Part shown: positions 25,206-37,185 of the stretch, piece after piece | Layout: each line of letters opens with the position of its first letter | Numbering within the stretch: the stretch's first letter is position 1 | Assembly (NCBI GenBank): GCA_028622995.1 | Contig: JAJQJQ010000029.1 | Location: 1,798,001 to 1,862,000 of the forward strand | Length of the DNA stretch: 64,000 nucleotides | Direction: 5' to 3' | Source: Panagrolaimus kolymaensis | Taxonomy: Eukaryota; Nematoda; Chromadorea; Rhabditida; Panagrolaimidae | The notes under the pieces: model-generated | Seen by the model: the letters and a program-made list of their open reading frames with translations, nothing else | What the model was told of the DNA's origin: nothing | Databases searched by the model: none | Made by a program: the position numbers and the translations under genes

Positions 25206-26587
25206 CTAAATATTTTGTTCTTCAATAACAGTTTCTCCTTCATACACCGCTGCCACTGATATCGGAGTAACCATTGTTGTAGAATTTACCGTAAAAGGTG
25301 GTTTTGTAGATGGAGTCGGAATATTTCCAGTGCTTGAGGTTGTTGTGATTTGATTATCTTTAATTCCAATTAATTGTTTTACACGTTTTCGATATGGAGT
25401 TATAATAATTATAGCTGCTACAGGATTAATTACCGCAATCCAACCAAAAAAGCATGAAAGTCCCAAAGTTACATAATGATTTTCGACTTGCATGAAAATT
25501 AAAATAATTGTAACACAAATTGGCAAATTTCCTGTTATCAATGGTCCAATTGCCTAAGAAAATTAGAATGAATTAATTTTAATGTAAATTTTCGTCGGCT
25601 GCTATTTTTCGAGCTTACTTGAACGGTCAAAGTTCGCTGAAGTTGTTTATTTAAAGATTTGGTTCTTTTTGACATATGTTCCTGAGATCGTGTTAATTTT
25701 TGAGTGATTTTTATGCTGAAGTAAATAATTAAGACGTAACTAATAAATGTTGCAATAAACATTAATGAAAATACTGTAATTAAACGGATATTTGCCTAAA
25801 AATATCAAGAAATATAAAAAGTTAAGTGCATTAGCTAAACTCATTTGGAAACCATTTTTAGGCTAGAATCAATTTTAAATAAACTTACTGGATGAATGGC
25901 GCAAAAAGTGGGTCCACCATTTGGAAATTCATCCAACCAAAATTGATTCATCAATGCTGGACGATATCGTTCATACATTTCTGGAAAAGGTTGGCAACAC
26001 CAAATTGCTGAAGCCCAAATAATTAAATTTGAACCAAAAACCAATGCATAAGTTTTTATGATGTCACTTTTTGTGATAGTTGTGTCCCTGAAAAAAAAAA
26101 TATATGCATTTTTACTTAGAATGTTTTTTGTTTTTGTCTTTTTTTCGAACTTACTTGCAAAGAACCAAATATCGAATATAAAATGGCACAGGCAAAGCTA
26201 ACATGCTTAAAGTTAATGAAGCTCCAAAAGTTGCAATTTCAAGGCTTGAAAATACAAAACCCAACGAATACAATGGACTTCCAATAATATTGTAATAAAT
26301 TCCATTAACCACAACTATTTGCTGTAAAAAAACATAATATTTATTTTTTATAAAAACTTTTCACTATTTTTTTTAAATACAAAAAGCTAACTTACGGGAT
26401 CACCAATAAGTGTAACAATAGCTAAAATGGAATCCAATAAACAATTTTGAAGCAGCGTGTAACTAAGTTGCTTTAAATTTGATTTATTTACAGTTAAAAT
26501 TAAATAAACCAAAAATGCATTACTCAAAATTGCAATTGTTGAAGCAACGATGTCATTATATTTAAGAAATTTTAATATTAAAGTCAT
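25206..26587 (-). CDS. seven-TM chemoreceptor-like protein, Str-superfamily type (360 aa)
   Basis: Minus-strand exons 26396-26587, 26155-26321, 25889-26087, 25619-25795, 25206-25553. Helix 1 begins at FLVYLILTVNKS, helix 2 at YTLLQNCLLDSILAIVTLIG, and helix 3 lies in exon 2. Exon 4 ends with a basic third loop (SKRTKSLNKQLQRTLTVQ). Helix 7 ends NPVAAIIIITPYRKRV, the NP..x(5)-PYR motif common in Str/Srh/Srd receptors. The cytoplasmic tail is Thr/Ser/Pro-rich. Probable chemosensory GPCR. Related in layout to the gene at 39274; exact subfamily uncertain. Confidence 0.75.
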
Positions 26588-27958
26588 CGATCGCTATCGC
26601 TGTCAGCCAAACAAAAAATAAAGAAACACAAATATGAAACTATTTATTTTTTAATTTTCACGATCTTCAAATAATTTTCACACTGCTGATTTTACAAATT
26701 TAATAATAAAATAAAAAAAGCTGCTACAAAATTATAAAAAAAATTTGACCGTTATCTCAAGTTTTTTTTGTTTTTATATGAAAAAAAGAAAAGTACAAAA
26801 AAATGTTTACGTTTTTTAAGTTAATTGTTTTATGTTAGTTTTTTGTTAAAATTTCCTGCTAGCGTCAATCACAATTATAAACTCTTTTGTAATTAATACA
26901 AAAGCGTCAATATTTAAATTTACTTTGTTGCTGCTTTAAAACAATTAAAAGTTTTGTTAAAAAAACTTAAGTTTTTTAATTTTTACTTTTTTGTACTTTA
27001 AAAAACATTTTATAATCGTTTCTTCTATGAAAAAGTTTACTGAATCTTCAGCCATGGAAAATGGAAGCCATCCGTGTTTATTTGAAGAAAAAAATTAAAT
27101 TTTAGACGCATTTAAAAAATCAACTTCAAAATTATTTATTGAAACATTGAGATTTTTTAGCCGATGGTGATAAATAAATTTTTTCGTGAATATTCAAAAG
27201 GCCTTTTTCTTATAAAAATTAAAATAAATATAAATATAACATTAAAGATTATAGGAAGCAATTAAACAAAAACTTAATTTTAATTGTTCATCTTTTTAAC
27301 AACAAAAATGAAAAATAATGAAACATTGGAAAAGTGCACTTTTCTTTAAAAAAAACTTTAAAATCAGATCTTTAATGCTTTCAAAAAATTATTTAAAATT
27401 GACATTGTCGTCAAATTTACTTTGAACATGAAAAAAATGGTTCAAAAATTGTTACATGTCTAATAAAACTAATTTGGAAAGGAAAGAAAGTTCTTCGACT
27501 CAAAATTCTTTGTTTCAATTTACAAAAATTATTTGCAATAAGCTAAACCCTCAATGAGAAAGTATGTATGGGTTTCATTAAAGCAAGCGTTAAAGTTATG
27601 AAGAAAAAAAATAAGACAGGTTTAAAAATAATAAAGGAAAATGAAATCAATAAAAAAAGTTATGGTTTCCACCCATCTTTCAAAGAATCATCAAAAAAAG
27701 GAATAAATTTTGAGATAGTTTATCTCTTACATGGATTATTATTGTAAATGGCGCCATTTTTACACTTACATAAAAAATGTATTTTGCCATTCTTGATATT
27801 CACCCTTTTTTGATAGCTTTTTGTTGCTAAATACTTTTAAGCATACCATCTTAAAACCTTTAGGTTTATTGACATCCGCGTTTAATCTGAATGTACTTCC
27901 GCGTATTTCCTAAACTTTTCGATTCATCTATGTTTTATTTTTAGAGCTGTTAACAATC
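26588..27958. other. intergenic between divergent genes, no gene seen
   Basis: About 1.4 kb, A+T-rich. A small palindrome around 27747-27760 (AAATGGCGCCATTT) stands out. A T-rich acceptor ends at 27944, 14 bases before the next ATG. Confidence 0.5.
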
Positions 27959-29127
27959 ATGGATAACTCTCGTGAACCAAATCGTAAACGCCTTCGATCG
28001 ACTACCGATGATCAAGAAAATTCTCCGCCATCAACTTCTCAAGCAAATACCGATGGTCTTGTTTCTTTCTTCAAATCAGAATATTTAAAGGAATTGAAAG
28101 AGGTTGGTTTTTTTACCATCATAAAATTTGTTAAACTTTATTCTTTCTTTTTATAGAAGACAGCTTTGGAATATAAACTTCAAGAATCTCAAAAACATGC
28201 AGATCAACTCGAAAAAGAAAATGTTCAAATGAAAGAAATCATTGAAAAACAAAAAGCTGAGGAAGAAGAAAAGAAGTCTCTTGAACCTCTTGTTTTAAAG
28301 AAACTTTTTAAACTGAAAGAAGGAAGTTTCTGGCATGGTTATTCAACTTTGAATGAAAATGAAGAACCTATTGAAATTTTCTTGATTGATTCCAAATATT
28401 TGTTTATCAATGGTGTCATTTTTGGTCCTGCTAAGAAACTTGTTCTTGATGGTCTTCTCTCAACTTTTGATGCTGATCCATTTGAAGGCAAAGCTGGTCG
28501 CTTTGAAGGAAATGATAAAATCATCTCGAATTTGCTCGAGAAACTTCATTTTTGCAACATCGCTGATTTGTTCTTGCTTAGACAAGATTTATCATTAAAT
28601 GAATTTGAAACGCTTGCTTCTTCTGGAACCATCAAAAATATTTATTTTGACAGAGTTACGATCAGCGACGACGAAAATGACGATATTACGTTTGAAAATA
28701 TCCTTCAAAAGTTGCCAAATGTTGAAAAATTTTACATGTAAGTTTTCTTTGTTCCATTATTTTTTTCTAATAAATGTATGTGTTTTAGGAATCAATTTCG
28801 TTCAATTACCAAAGAAGCGTTTAAAACTCTCAATAAGCTAGTTCCATTTAAAAACCTTGAAATATTCAAGTTAACAACTATTCATTATGAAAATTTTGAT
28901 GCAGATTCTTTTCTTGATTTTATGAAGGTAAACATAACTTTTTGATTATTGATGTTTACTGTTTTTATTTTTTTCAGAACCATCCAAATGCTCATTTTAC
29001 ACTTTCGTTTTGTACTTATCCACGAGCTAAAAATAAAGTAGTTATTAAAGCTGAACTTGAAATTCTAAAACAAAAATTGCTTGCTGATTGTCCTACTCCT
29101 GATCGACTTGAAGTCAAATTCCAATAA
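27959..29127 (+). CDS. coiled-coil protein with F-box-family-like C-terminus (337 aa)
   Basis: Exons 27959-28102, 28157-28737, 28789-28927, 28978-29127. The N-terminal 35 residues are polar (NRKRLRSTTDDQEN). Residues about 50-85 are a Glu/Lys/Gln-rich coiled coil (QESQKHADQLEKENVQMKEI). The C-terminal half resembles the F-box-like genes here: LLEKLHFCNIADLFLLRQDL, ILQKLPNVEKFYM, LEIFKLTTIHYENF, then a phase-0 junction after FLDFMK and a last exon NHPNAHFTLSF. No F-box is seen; a coiled coil takes its place, so this may be a family member that swapped its N-terminus. Codon use is less A+T-biased than its neighbours. Function unknown. Confidence 0.7.
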
Positions 29128-29287
29128 TTTGTTTTTTATACATTGTTTGTTTTGTTTTTGTAACATTTTTTCGTTGTTCTTGTTTTTTGATTTATGAATA
29201 AATGTTTTGTTTGTTTACGGTAGCCATTGTAATTAATCTTTTTGCTTTATGGAATTATTAGAAAGTTTTTGAATTTTGTGTTTAAAC

Positions 29288-29497
29288 TTAGAATCTTTTT
29301 TGATTTATGTTTTTTGATTTCTCGAGTTTGTTGAAAAGCTGAAATTAATCCATAGGATATTGATTCACCCAAATTAAAGCAGCAAGGAAGTTGCGAACAT
29401 AGCTAACATACTTCTTGCTTGAATTCTTAACCATTTCCATTGTAAAGGTTTGGATACATTGGAGATGATCGATAATGAAAGATTTTTCGTCGATTAC
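29288..29497 (-). pseudogene. relic of the last exon of the sarcosine-oxidase-like gene
   Basis: On the minus strand, after an acceptor-like AG, the frame reads VIDEKSFIID, aligning with VTDDESFIID at the start of the last exon of the gene at 34999-36430. Later positions match in order (NFLAALIWVNQ.P.D against NILADLALGNQVPYD). The sequence after an in-frame stop still aligns by nucleotide with the C-terminal end (TTTTCAACAAACTCGAGAAA against TTCCGTGCTACTCGAAAAA). The FAD-contact GGFSGYGF block is lost and the terminal SKL is gone. A partial, decayed duplicate; earlier exons not found. Confidence 0.65.
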
Positions 29498-30597
29498 CTA
29501 ACTTTATGAAGAACACACAATTTAATAAGTTTCTAAACATGGTTGCTTGTTGTTAAACCGATTTTTTAACGCCTTCATTCAGGAAACTTCATTAATGGCT
29601 GGCCTCTTCGGTAAACCTCAAAATACATTCAAACAAAGAAAGATTGCTCGTTGAGCTTTTAACTTTCTCGATTAACTTTTCTTTTTTTTGTGTTTCTTTA
29701 CAAACTCCTAAATCAAAAATTTTTGTACGCAAAATAAAAAAAGAAGCGACGAAGAAGTTAGCTACTTACAAAATGAGTTTGTTTATGTTTCACTTTTTTT
29801 TCTGATACTCCTCACTTTCAAAAAACGAACGAACACCCACCATTTTTTACTTCTCTCTGTTTATCTCCATATAGCAATAACAATAGCAGTTGCGGTCACT
29901 CATTTCACTCATTTTCGACAGCTTACAAACAACTCTCTCGATTTTTGGGAAAGTAAACTTTTACTCCTGAAAAAAAAATCATTCATTCTTTTATTTTTGC
30001 GTCGTTCATCTTTCATTGTTGTTTTTTTTTCTTTTTTTGGATTGTCTGAAAATGGATAGCTTCTTTAAGTTAGTACATACATTTATTTTTTTGAGTATTG
30101 GTTCTTCGTCGTCCTTCGTCGTCATTCTTGTTTTTGAATTTAGTTTTGTGGATGGTTTCTCTCTGTCTTGTCTATCTAGTTGTTTGTATCTCTCTTCGTG
30201 GATGGATTTAATTTTGTCCGAAAAATCTTTTATTTTGGGTTTCTTTGTGTCTATTGATTTACTTTTGGGGATTTTTTTGTGAAAGAACGTGAAATCAGCA
30301 ACAACCATAGTTTAAAAAAATATTATATTTTATTTTTCCAATGAAAAAATAATATGTAATTATTAAAATTTATTTGTTATTATGAGCCGACACGGTTATG
30401 AAACAACCTTTTTATCTGGGAGAAAAGTTTATTGGTGTCCAAGTTAAGAAGGTTAGCAAACTTTTTTAACCATTTTTTTGCCTTCTAAAGTCCCTTTATG
30501 AATTTTGTTCATAAAAAGCTCACGATCTTGGATACTTTAGCTACCAAAATTTTTCATTAACCCAAATACTAAATTTATTTTTATTTTTAAGGCCATT
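29498..30597. other. mostly intergenic, no firm gene
   Basis: A+T-rich. A 100-codon Lys-rich frame on the minus strand (30006-30308) overlaps an 88-codon hydrophobic frame on the plus strand. Neither has a recognisable domain, and both follow from the T-rich composition, so neither is called. Confidence 0.4.
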
Positions 30598-30760
30598 TAG
30601 CATTTTGCCCTCAACCTACAGATCATGATAGTTATATTTGGTGTTGCAAATCATATTATCTTGGACACACGGAAAAGCCATCATGTTGCTTGTATGTTTT
30701 ACCCGTTGGAACCATTATTGCTTTAATTCTTAGTTGCATAGTTTTACTTTCAAGTTAGTT
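30598..30760 (+). CDS. possible exon of a small Cys-rich single-TM protein
   Basis: In one frame this reads FCPQPTDHDSYIWCCKSYY, then PSCCLYVLPVGTIIALIL and a stop at 30758-30760: paired cysteines followed by one membrane helix. This resembles shisa-like or CYYR-type proteins. About 80 bp further on, another frame reads ICPLNKK, like the cytoplasmic motif expected next, but no good acceptor joins them. No signal-peptide exon was identified upstream. The gene model is incomplete and could be a pseudogene. Confidence 0.35.
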
Positions 30761-31289
30761 TTGCTTTTAAAAACTTTGCTAAAAAATTTGTTGGTTTTCA
30801 TTGTTTATATTTTTTACATGTTGGTGTCTGCCTATTTGCCCATTGAATAAGAAAATTGCCGAAAATAGCGAAATGAACGAAGAAGAGATAGTGAGAACGA
30901 TAAAAATGAAATATTATTAAAGAAAATATTTTTAAATTATTATTAATAAATTAGATTATTAATGATAGTTCTAAAGCATGGTGAGACAAACTCAAGCAAC
31001 ATACTTCTAACAACAAAAAAGGTGATTGAACACAAAAAGATAATGCAAAACACTCATTCATGTGAATCGAAAATTGGATTTGACGAAGTTGGAATATAAA
31101 AAATTGCTTCTTCGAAAGCCATTTTTTCTCTCTCTTTTTTTTGTATCAATTTTAAAAAAAGATATCCAAATATTATTTCCATTATGTGAAGAGGTTTATA
31201 AACTAAAAAACAAGCATATTAGTTAGTAAAATAAGTCACATAGTTAGTCCGCAAATGGAGGCAGTACGAGAACAAAAAAAGTTACTTAC

Positions 31290-32038
31290 ACGAAGTATCC
31301 GCATTTTCAGGATAAAGGCTTCGAATATTTTTTTCTTCCATAGTTACAGTTTTAAAGATGCCATAAATTGCTGCAGCCAACGTAAGGAAGATTGCCAAAA
31401 TCTAAAAAAGAAGCATACAAGTTAATGGTATAAGTAAAAGCAACTTACTCGATACCCAAAATATGGAATAAAGAAATAATGTATTTGAGTTGCTCCACCA
31501 ATGATAAGGCAAACAATACCAATAAAAGTAACAATTCCAATAGTTGAATAGCGAACGATTGAACCGAGATCATTTTTGTAAACATTATCAACCAAATTGC
31601 ATACAAGAACAAGAAAGAAGAGGATTTCAAAGGCACTTATAATAATGACACCTCGTTTAGCAGGATGCAATCCAAGTGGATGATGTTCTTCTGATTTCTT
31701 CTTTGATAAAGTTGTTGGATTATTATTGCTATTATTTGATTGATTCTTTGTTGTTGCACCAAGAGCACCAGGAGAACCATTACCAATAGCAGCTTCAGAT
31801 GGAATAGGAGGAGGAGGAGCTTCTTGTTGCTGAAAAAGAAAAAGTGAGTGGATATGTGTACCATGGATATTTATGTAGTATATTAACTATTGCTTAAGTT
31901 GAGTAAATAAGTAAAGTTGTTGTATAATTAAAGAAAGAAGAAACATACCTTTTGCTTTTGTTGTTCTAGTTGTTGTTGAAGTTTGTAGTCAACAAAAAAA
32001 GATGGAATTACAGGACCAGGATTAGCAGCGGCAGCCAT
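31290..32038 (-). CDS. multi-TM membrane protein with low-complexity N-terminus (3' end unresolved)
   Basis: Minus-strand exons 31949-32038, 31449-31829, 31290-31401 join in frame (194 residues). The N-terminus is Ala/Gln/Pro/Asn-rich (MAAAANPGPV; QQQLEQQKQK; a PPPPIP run). Three hydrophobic segments follow: GVIIISAFEILFFLVLVCNL, STIGIVTFIGIVCLIIGGA, and YFFIPYFGYR-ILAIFLTLAAAIYG, a layout like four-TM MARVEL/LAPTM-like proteins. The last donor (GTAAGT at 31288-31289) is phase 1. A TTTTTTAG acceptor ends at 31203, and the frame after it is open to a stop at 30951-30953, but that exon has weak character. Function unknown. Confidence 0.6.
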
Positions 32039-32873
32039 GTTTTTGTTGTTGTAGTTGACGATGATGATGATTTTTCACAATAATGAAAATTTTTTTCATT
32101 TCGTTGCTTCTTCGCCTTTCGTTCTTAAATTGTGAAAAATTCATAGGAAAAACTAAAAATTTGCATAAAAGAGCGTGAATGAATAAAGCGCCTTGAATAT
32201 TTTTTTTGTTGGGAGCTTTGAAGGAAGATGTTAGTTTTTTTTTGTTGTTGCTAAAATACCGCAAATAAGTACACAGTTAGCTTGCATAGTGTTAATGTGC
32301 TAAAACTGATTTTTACTTTTATTTTCGAAAGTTGCCCAAGTCTTCAACATTAATTTTTTTGAATATAAACTCTTTTTTCTATCAATTTTTTATGGAACAA
32401 CAAATCTATCTGAATGGAAAAGGAAAAACTTTGTGGAATTGGAGAAATAAAAATTGGATTGTCACTACCAATTTGATACATTTTTAGTCTCCTTTTTTTA
32501 TTTAAGAAATATTATGTAATACCATACTTTGAGATAAAAAAAAGTTTTTTTGGTTGTTTTCTACCTATCAAAATATGTATGAGAAAGAGAGAAAAAAGTC
32601 TTGCTGCGAAAATTTTCTGTGGAATTGCTTCAAACAAAAAAATTCTAACACTCATTGTTCTTCTGAAAAACAAACACAGCTTCAAAAGCTTTTATCAACA
32701 ATACTTTTCTGCATTTTCCAAGCTATTTGAATTATGAATTATCTTTCATCCATTGTATTCGCTTTCTCATCAATGTTCTTTATTTTCACCTCGTTTACTT
32801 GCGTGTTTGCTTGTTGTTACTTTTTCTTTAATCCACTTTCATTTTTTTTCAGGAGTTATTTTTGGTCAAAGAA
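32039..32873. other. intergenic between divergent genes, no gene seen
   Basis: A+T-rich with a pyrimidine-rich stretch before 32852, where a strong TTTTTTTCAG acceptor lies 21 bases before the next ATG. This could be a trans-splice site or the end of a 5' UTR intron. Confidence 0.5.
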
Positions 32874-33687
32874 ATGTCATCATCTAATTTGGATCTTCCA
32901 TTGATTCCACAAGAAACAACAGAAGAATGCTTTAACTTTAATCAACTTCCATCTGTGGTTCAAGAACGATTCTTTGAAATTGCAACAACTTCACAAGCAG
33001 TCAAACTTCGTCAAACATGTTCATATTATTCAAGATTAGCTGAAAAGTATCATGGTAAATATCCTACTGATCGATTGGAAATTCGTGAATTACAACCTGG
33101 CTGTCCAATTCATTTCAATCAATTTCGTTATATCAATGATCGAGTGGAATATATTGCAAATCCATTGTATGAAACATTCGAAGTTGCATTTTTACATGAA
33201 ATCAATATAAAGAAGGAATTAGCTTTCAAGGATGTTTCTCTCAAAGTTATCAATGAAGTCTTGGATTATATCAGCTATTCAAATGTGAAATCATTGGAAA
33301 TTCGATGCAACATTACTTGGAGAAATTTGAAGAAACTCAAAACTGACAAGCTTACAAACTTTGTGTTTTATGGTGAAATCATTGGACGCGCTACTTTTCA
33401 AGATTTTTTGGGCTTCCTTGACAATATTGAACATGTTTAGTAAGTTCTTTTTCGTGTTTTTAACAAGGTGGTACACATGCAAAAGTACTCCACTAAGTTT
33501 CATCGTTATAACTTTACTTATTTGCTCCATTTTTAGTGCTCATATCAATATGGATCTCCCAGCTAATGATGATATAATCTTTATGAATTGGATGAAGAAA
33601 CAGAAAAAATCAAAAAAGATACAAATAATTGTTAAACAAACTCCTCCACATCTTATGAAAATCTTCAATTCACATTCCATTTCATAG
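32874..33687 (+). CDS. F-box domain protein (238 aa)
   Basis: Exons 32874-33439 and 33537-33687 (phase-2 intron). Residues about 22-55 read FNQLPSVVQERFFEIATTSQ then LRQTCSYYSRLAEKYH, a good F-box: LP..V.E..F.....A..LR..C..Y..L. The remainder carries repeat-like segments (VLDYISYSNVKSLEI, DFLGFLDNIEHV) typical of nematode F-box substrate-binding regions. An in-frame TTG lies 12 bases upstream; the ATG in the AAAGAAATG context is preferred. Probable Skp1-binding subunit of an SCF ubiquitin ligase. Codon use is less A+T-biased than that of the F-box-like genes at 16313 and 24023. Confidence 0.75.
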
Positions 33688-34177
33688 TTCTTTGCTTGTT
33701 GTACATTTTTATTGTTTTGTTTTGTTATTCTGTGCATGTTTTAACTTTGATATTTGACAATTAATTGATACTCGGTTACATACAACAATAAAACGGTTAT
33801 TTTTTTTTATCTTGAAAGTTTGAAACTTGTTGGATTTCCATGAACAAATGCTTTTTTCAATTTTACTGCATCAAACAATTTTCTTGATACGAAAGTTTGT
33901 TACTTTGATTTTGCTTGAAAAAAAAAGTCAGCAGCTTTCAATCAGTTTTTCGATGTTTTTGAAAGCTTTGTTTTTGGACATAAAATTCCCATTTTTTTGT
34001 AATAAGATTGAATATTTATACTGCTACATCTTTAACCATGCTAAAACCATGCTACTAAACTGCTTTTTATCCGATTTCCTGCGAACTACTCTTTCTTTTA
34101 CGCGTTTTCGTGTTTGCATCGTTATTATGTGTTTATTTTTTACTTGCTATTAATTTTCTTCTTTTTTAGTAGCAATA
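33688..34177. other. intergenic, no gene seen
   Basis: About 0.5 kb between two genes on the same strand. An AATAAA signal near 33787 probably ends the F-box gene. A TTTTTTAG acceptor ends at 34169, eight bases before the next ATG, compatible with trans-splicing. Confidence 0.5.
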
Positions 34178-34725
34178 ATGTTACCTCGCTTTGGTGCAGC
34201 ATCTGGTGTTCGATTTGTATCATCTTTAATTAGCAAGCGACTACGACACGTAACATCAACGAATCTTCATAAATACAAAATTGCTGTTGGACCTTCAATG
34301 ACTCAACCATCAAGTTCGCAATTTCAACAAAAACGTCATTCAAGTGTTCAAGTTTTTGGACCTTTTGATCCACCAAAGCAAATGACTTTTGAACAAGTAT
34401 GTTTCTTTGCCTGTCCTAATTGTATATGTTCCTTGTTTACTCATGCCTATAGCTTTGTACTTTATTGCTTATATTTCAGGTAGAAGGACGAGTGCTCAAC
34501 GCTATTAAAGCTTGGGATCGCTTCCCACAAGATCGACTTCAAGCATTAACGATGGAAGCTCGCTTTGTTGAAGATTTGGGTCTTGATTCTTTGGATCATG
34601 TGGAAATTGTCATGTCATTAGAAGATGAATTTGGCTTTGAAATTCCTGATAAAGATGCTGATCGACTCAAAACTCCTCGGGATATTTTCAAATATATTTG
34701 TGAACGTGAAGATGTGTTTGAATGA
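34178..34725 (+). CDS. mitochondrial acyl carrier protein (NDUFAB1-type, 154 aa)
   Basis: Exons 34178-34396 and 34480-34725. The N-terminal 65 residues are Arg/Ser-rich without acids ([20 protein letters not shown]), a mitochondrial targeting sequence. The ACP fold follows: [16 protein letters not shown], then [20 protein letters not shown] with the Ser of DSLD that carries 4'-phosphopantetheine, then [19 protein letters not shown]. Known role: it holds the growing acyl chain in mitochondrial fatty-acid synthesis (lipoate supply), is a subunit of respiratory complex I, and supports LYR-motif proteins in Fe-S assembly. Length and motif are normal. A conserved single-copy type gene among fast-evolving families. 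Confidence 0.95.
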
Positions 34726-34998
34726 ACAACAACAACAAAAGCAACAAAAAGTGTTTTATTTTAACAACAAAAACTTTTACTAGGAATTTTGGGTTTATTT
34801 TCTTTTATTTGTATGTTTACTTTCTTTTGTTATTCATAGAATTATTATAATAAAGTTTTATAATCTTGTGTGTCTTTCTTGAGAAACTAACTTTAAAGAA
34901 GAACTTGGATCTTTGATTGAGTTTTTGGTTTATTGAATCTTTACATATAATGTTTTATTCGGTTGTTTGTAAACTTAAAACCCTTTTGCTTATGACAG

Positions 34999-36430
34999 TT
35001 AAAGCTTTGATTTGAATTTTATGCTTTTTCGAGTAGCACGGAAGGCAGAGATATCGTAGGGCACTTGATTACCCAGAGCTAAATCAGCGAGAATATTGCC
35101 AACAACGGGAGCATATTTGAATCCATAACCAGAAAAGCCACCTCCAATAAAAATATTTGGGTGGGTTGGAGATTGATCAATGATGAAAGATTCATCGTCA
35201 GTTACCTTAAGGTTGCAGCAGTTTACTGCTGATTACTAACACAAATGTACTTGTTCCGATGCTTACCGTATACATGCAACCCACTTGTTTAACAGGTTTA
35301 CTAACATCCAAATCTTTGATATGTTTTCCAAACCATTTAGCTGGAATATTATGCATCCATTCAGGACATTTACGCTCTCCATTTGCATCAATTCTAATTC
35401 CCATATGTACTCCACCTTTAACTAATCCAGGATAATCTAAATCAGGTAAAGCATAAACGCCATCACATAAATCTGTCATCATCCACATTGGTGAACCTTT
35501 TTCAGTTTTAAATCGATCATAATTTCCTGTGACTTTATAATAATTTACTCCCATTAATTGAGGCTCAGCTTTTATTTTTAAATCTGGTATAACTTTGGTT
35601 AACCATGGTCCAGCAGTAACTATGACTTTATAAGCTGAATATTTTTCTTTGGTTGTATATACTTCCACTTTGTCATCATATGGTTCAAGGCGAAGCACGG
35701 GTTCATGATCACGAAGAAAAGCGCCATGATGTTTTGCAAGTTTCTGAAACGAAATTTTTATGTGGAGTTTTAAATTTGGTTTTTGATGGAGATTTTTAGG
35801 ATAACTTTTTCTGATTTTTAAGTTATTTCAAACAAAAAGGTATCGTGTTTTTGATAAAAATCGAGGGTTTTTGGCATTCGACTTACTTGTGCAGTTGCAA
35901 CACATTTATCTGCTAATAATGCGCCACCTTTAGGATCATAAATTGCTGCCCATTCTGATCCAAAATCAAATTGGGGGAATTTTGCACCAATTTCTTTTCC
36001 TTTTAAATATTCAAATTCAACGTTTAGGGCTTTGAAGCCTTTGGCTCGAGCTTGTGAACCTTCAAGTGAGCCCATCCAAATGAAGCCACATTGCCTGAAA
36101 ATAAGTCTCATAAATTAATCAAATTTTTTGGAACAAAAAACTATTTTTAAAACCCACAAACCTCAATAATTCTTGCCCACTTTCTTTTTCCAATGCTCTC
36201 CATTCGTTTAATGAATCTTGGGTCAAAGCTAAAAAAGCTTTTTCACCCGTAATAAATCTAAATATTCTTGAGCCTCCATGTGAAGAACCTTTATTATTAT
36301 CAAATGCAAATTGTTCCAACAAAGCTACTTTTTTTCCACGCTTAGCTAATTGATAAGCTGTACAACTTCCAATTATACCTGCACCAATAACAATTACATC
36401 AAAATCAGGTTTTAAATTATTATCAACCAT
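34999..36430 (-). CDS. peroxisomal sarcosine oxidase / pipecolate oxidase-like flavoenzyme (386 aa)
   Basis: Minus-strand exons 36162-36430, 35887-36094, 35267-35743, 34999-35205. The N-terminal Rossmann FAD motif is VIVIGAGIIGSCTAYQLAKR, then SSHGGSRIFRF. The cysteine in VGCMYT is the position that carries covalent FAD in monomeric sarcosine oxidases. The C-terminal GGGFSGYGFKYAPVVG is the second FAD contact. The protein ends in SKL, a canonical type-1 peroxisomal targeting signal. Reaction in the family: oxidative demethylation of sarcosine, or oxidation of L-pipecolate, with release of H2O2. Length is normal (about 390). A decayed copy of its last exon lies at 29288-29497. Confidence 0.93.
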
Positions 36431-36730
36431 AATTTTTTTTAAACTATTTTCGTTTTTTTTTTGAAGGAAAAATGAAAAAAGAGAAAAGAAAATTATTTTT
36501 ATGATTTTATAACAACTTTTATTAGATTTGCACTGCAGTGATTAGAAAAAAATTGGGACCATAAAAAGAAGGGGTTCAATTGATTAAATTTTTATTTATT
36601 ACAGGCGATAAAATAAATAATTATCACGATTTTGACCTTTAGACTTTAAAAGTTTTTTTAAAGTTTTAAATGAAGACTTTTGAGATGCAGGTTTAGTAAC
36701 AAAAAAATGATAGAAGGCAGTTAAAGAATT

Positions 36731-36957
36731 GAAAAAAGAATTGCATCGACCGGGAATCGAACCCGGGCCGCCCGCGTGGCAGGCGAGCATTCTACCACTG
36801 AACCACCGATGCTCATGTAACATGAATTTTTCAATGGAATTAAATCCTTTTCCATGCATATATTTAATTTTTTAAACCTAAATTAAATGCATTATTTGTC
36901 CGCCGGAAATTTATCTCTTTTTTTCTTATTCTTTTTTATTGCATTCGTCAATATCGG
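36731..36957. repeat. tRNA-Gly cassette, copy 1
   Basis: The tRNA and its 5' flank (about 145 bp, including TCCTTTTCCATGCAT and AAATGCATTATTTGTC) are repeated at about 40213-40438 in the same orientation. Beyond these limits similarity fades. This shows a recent segmental copy, not just conserved tRNA sequence. Confidence 0.7.
36742..36812 (-). tRNA. tRNA-Gly (anticodon GCC)
   Basis: 71-nt cloverleaf on the minus strand. Acceptor strand GCATCGG pairs with TCGATGC (one G-U), discriminator A. The D arm is GGTTCAGTGGTAGAATGC, the anticodon loop CTGCCAC with GCC, and the T arm CCCGGGTTCGATTCCCGG is complete. No intron. Internal A and B boxes are intact. A T-run (TTCTTTTTTC) just after the 3' end is a polymerase III terminator. 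Confidence 0.97.
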
Positions 36958-37185
36958 TGATTATCAACAACAAGGAAATTTTTTTGTGAAAGACATTTTT
37001 TAAAATATTGTTCTAAATTGTTTTTATTTTTTTCACTTTGACGCACACAAAAACCCATTAACCTAAACTAAACATCAAAAAGTGAATAAATAAACTACTT
37101 AGTTTTTTTCTAATAAAAAAACAAAAACAATTTAAAATAATTGCAACAATCTTTGTAAAAGTTTTCTCTTCTCTTTTTTTCTTTT

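Noticed and set aside
29590..29660. Short frame MAGLFGKPQNTFKQRKIAR
   Set aside because: Plausible looking protein start, but it closes after 19 codons and no joining exon could be found.
30006..30308. 100-codon Lys-rich minus-strand frame and overlapping plus-strand hydrophobic frame
   Set aside because: Mirror-image composition artefact of a T-rich tract; no splice signals or family resemblance.
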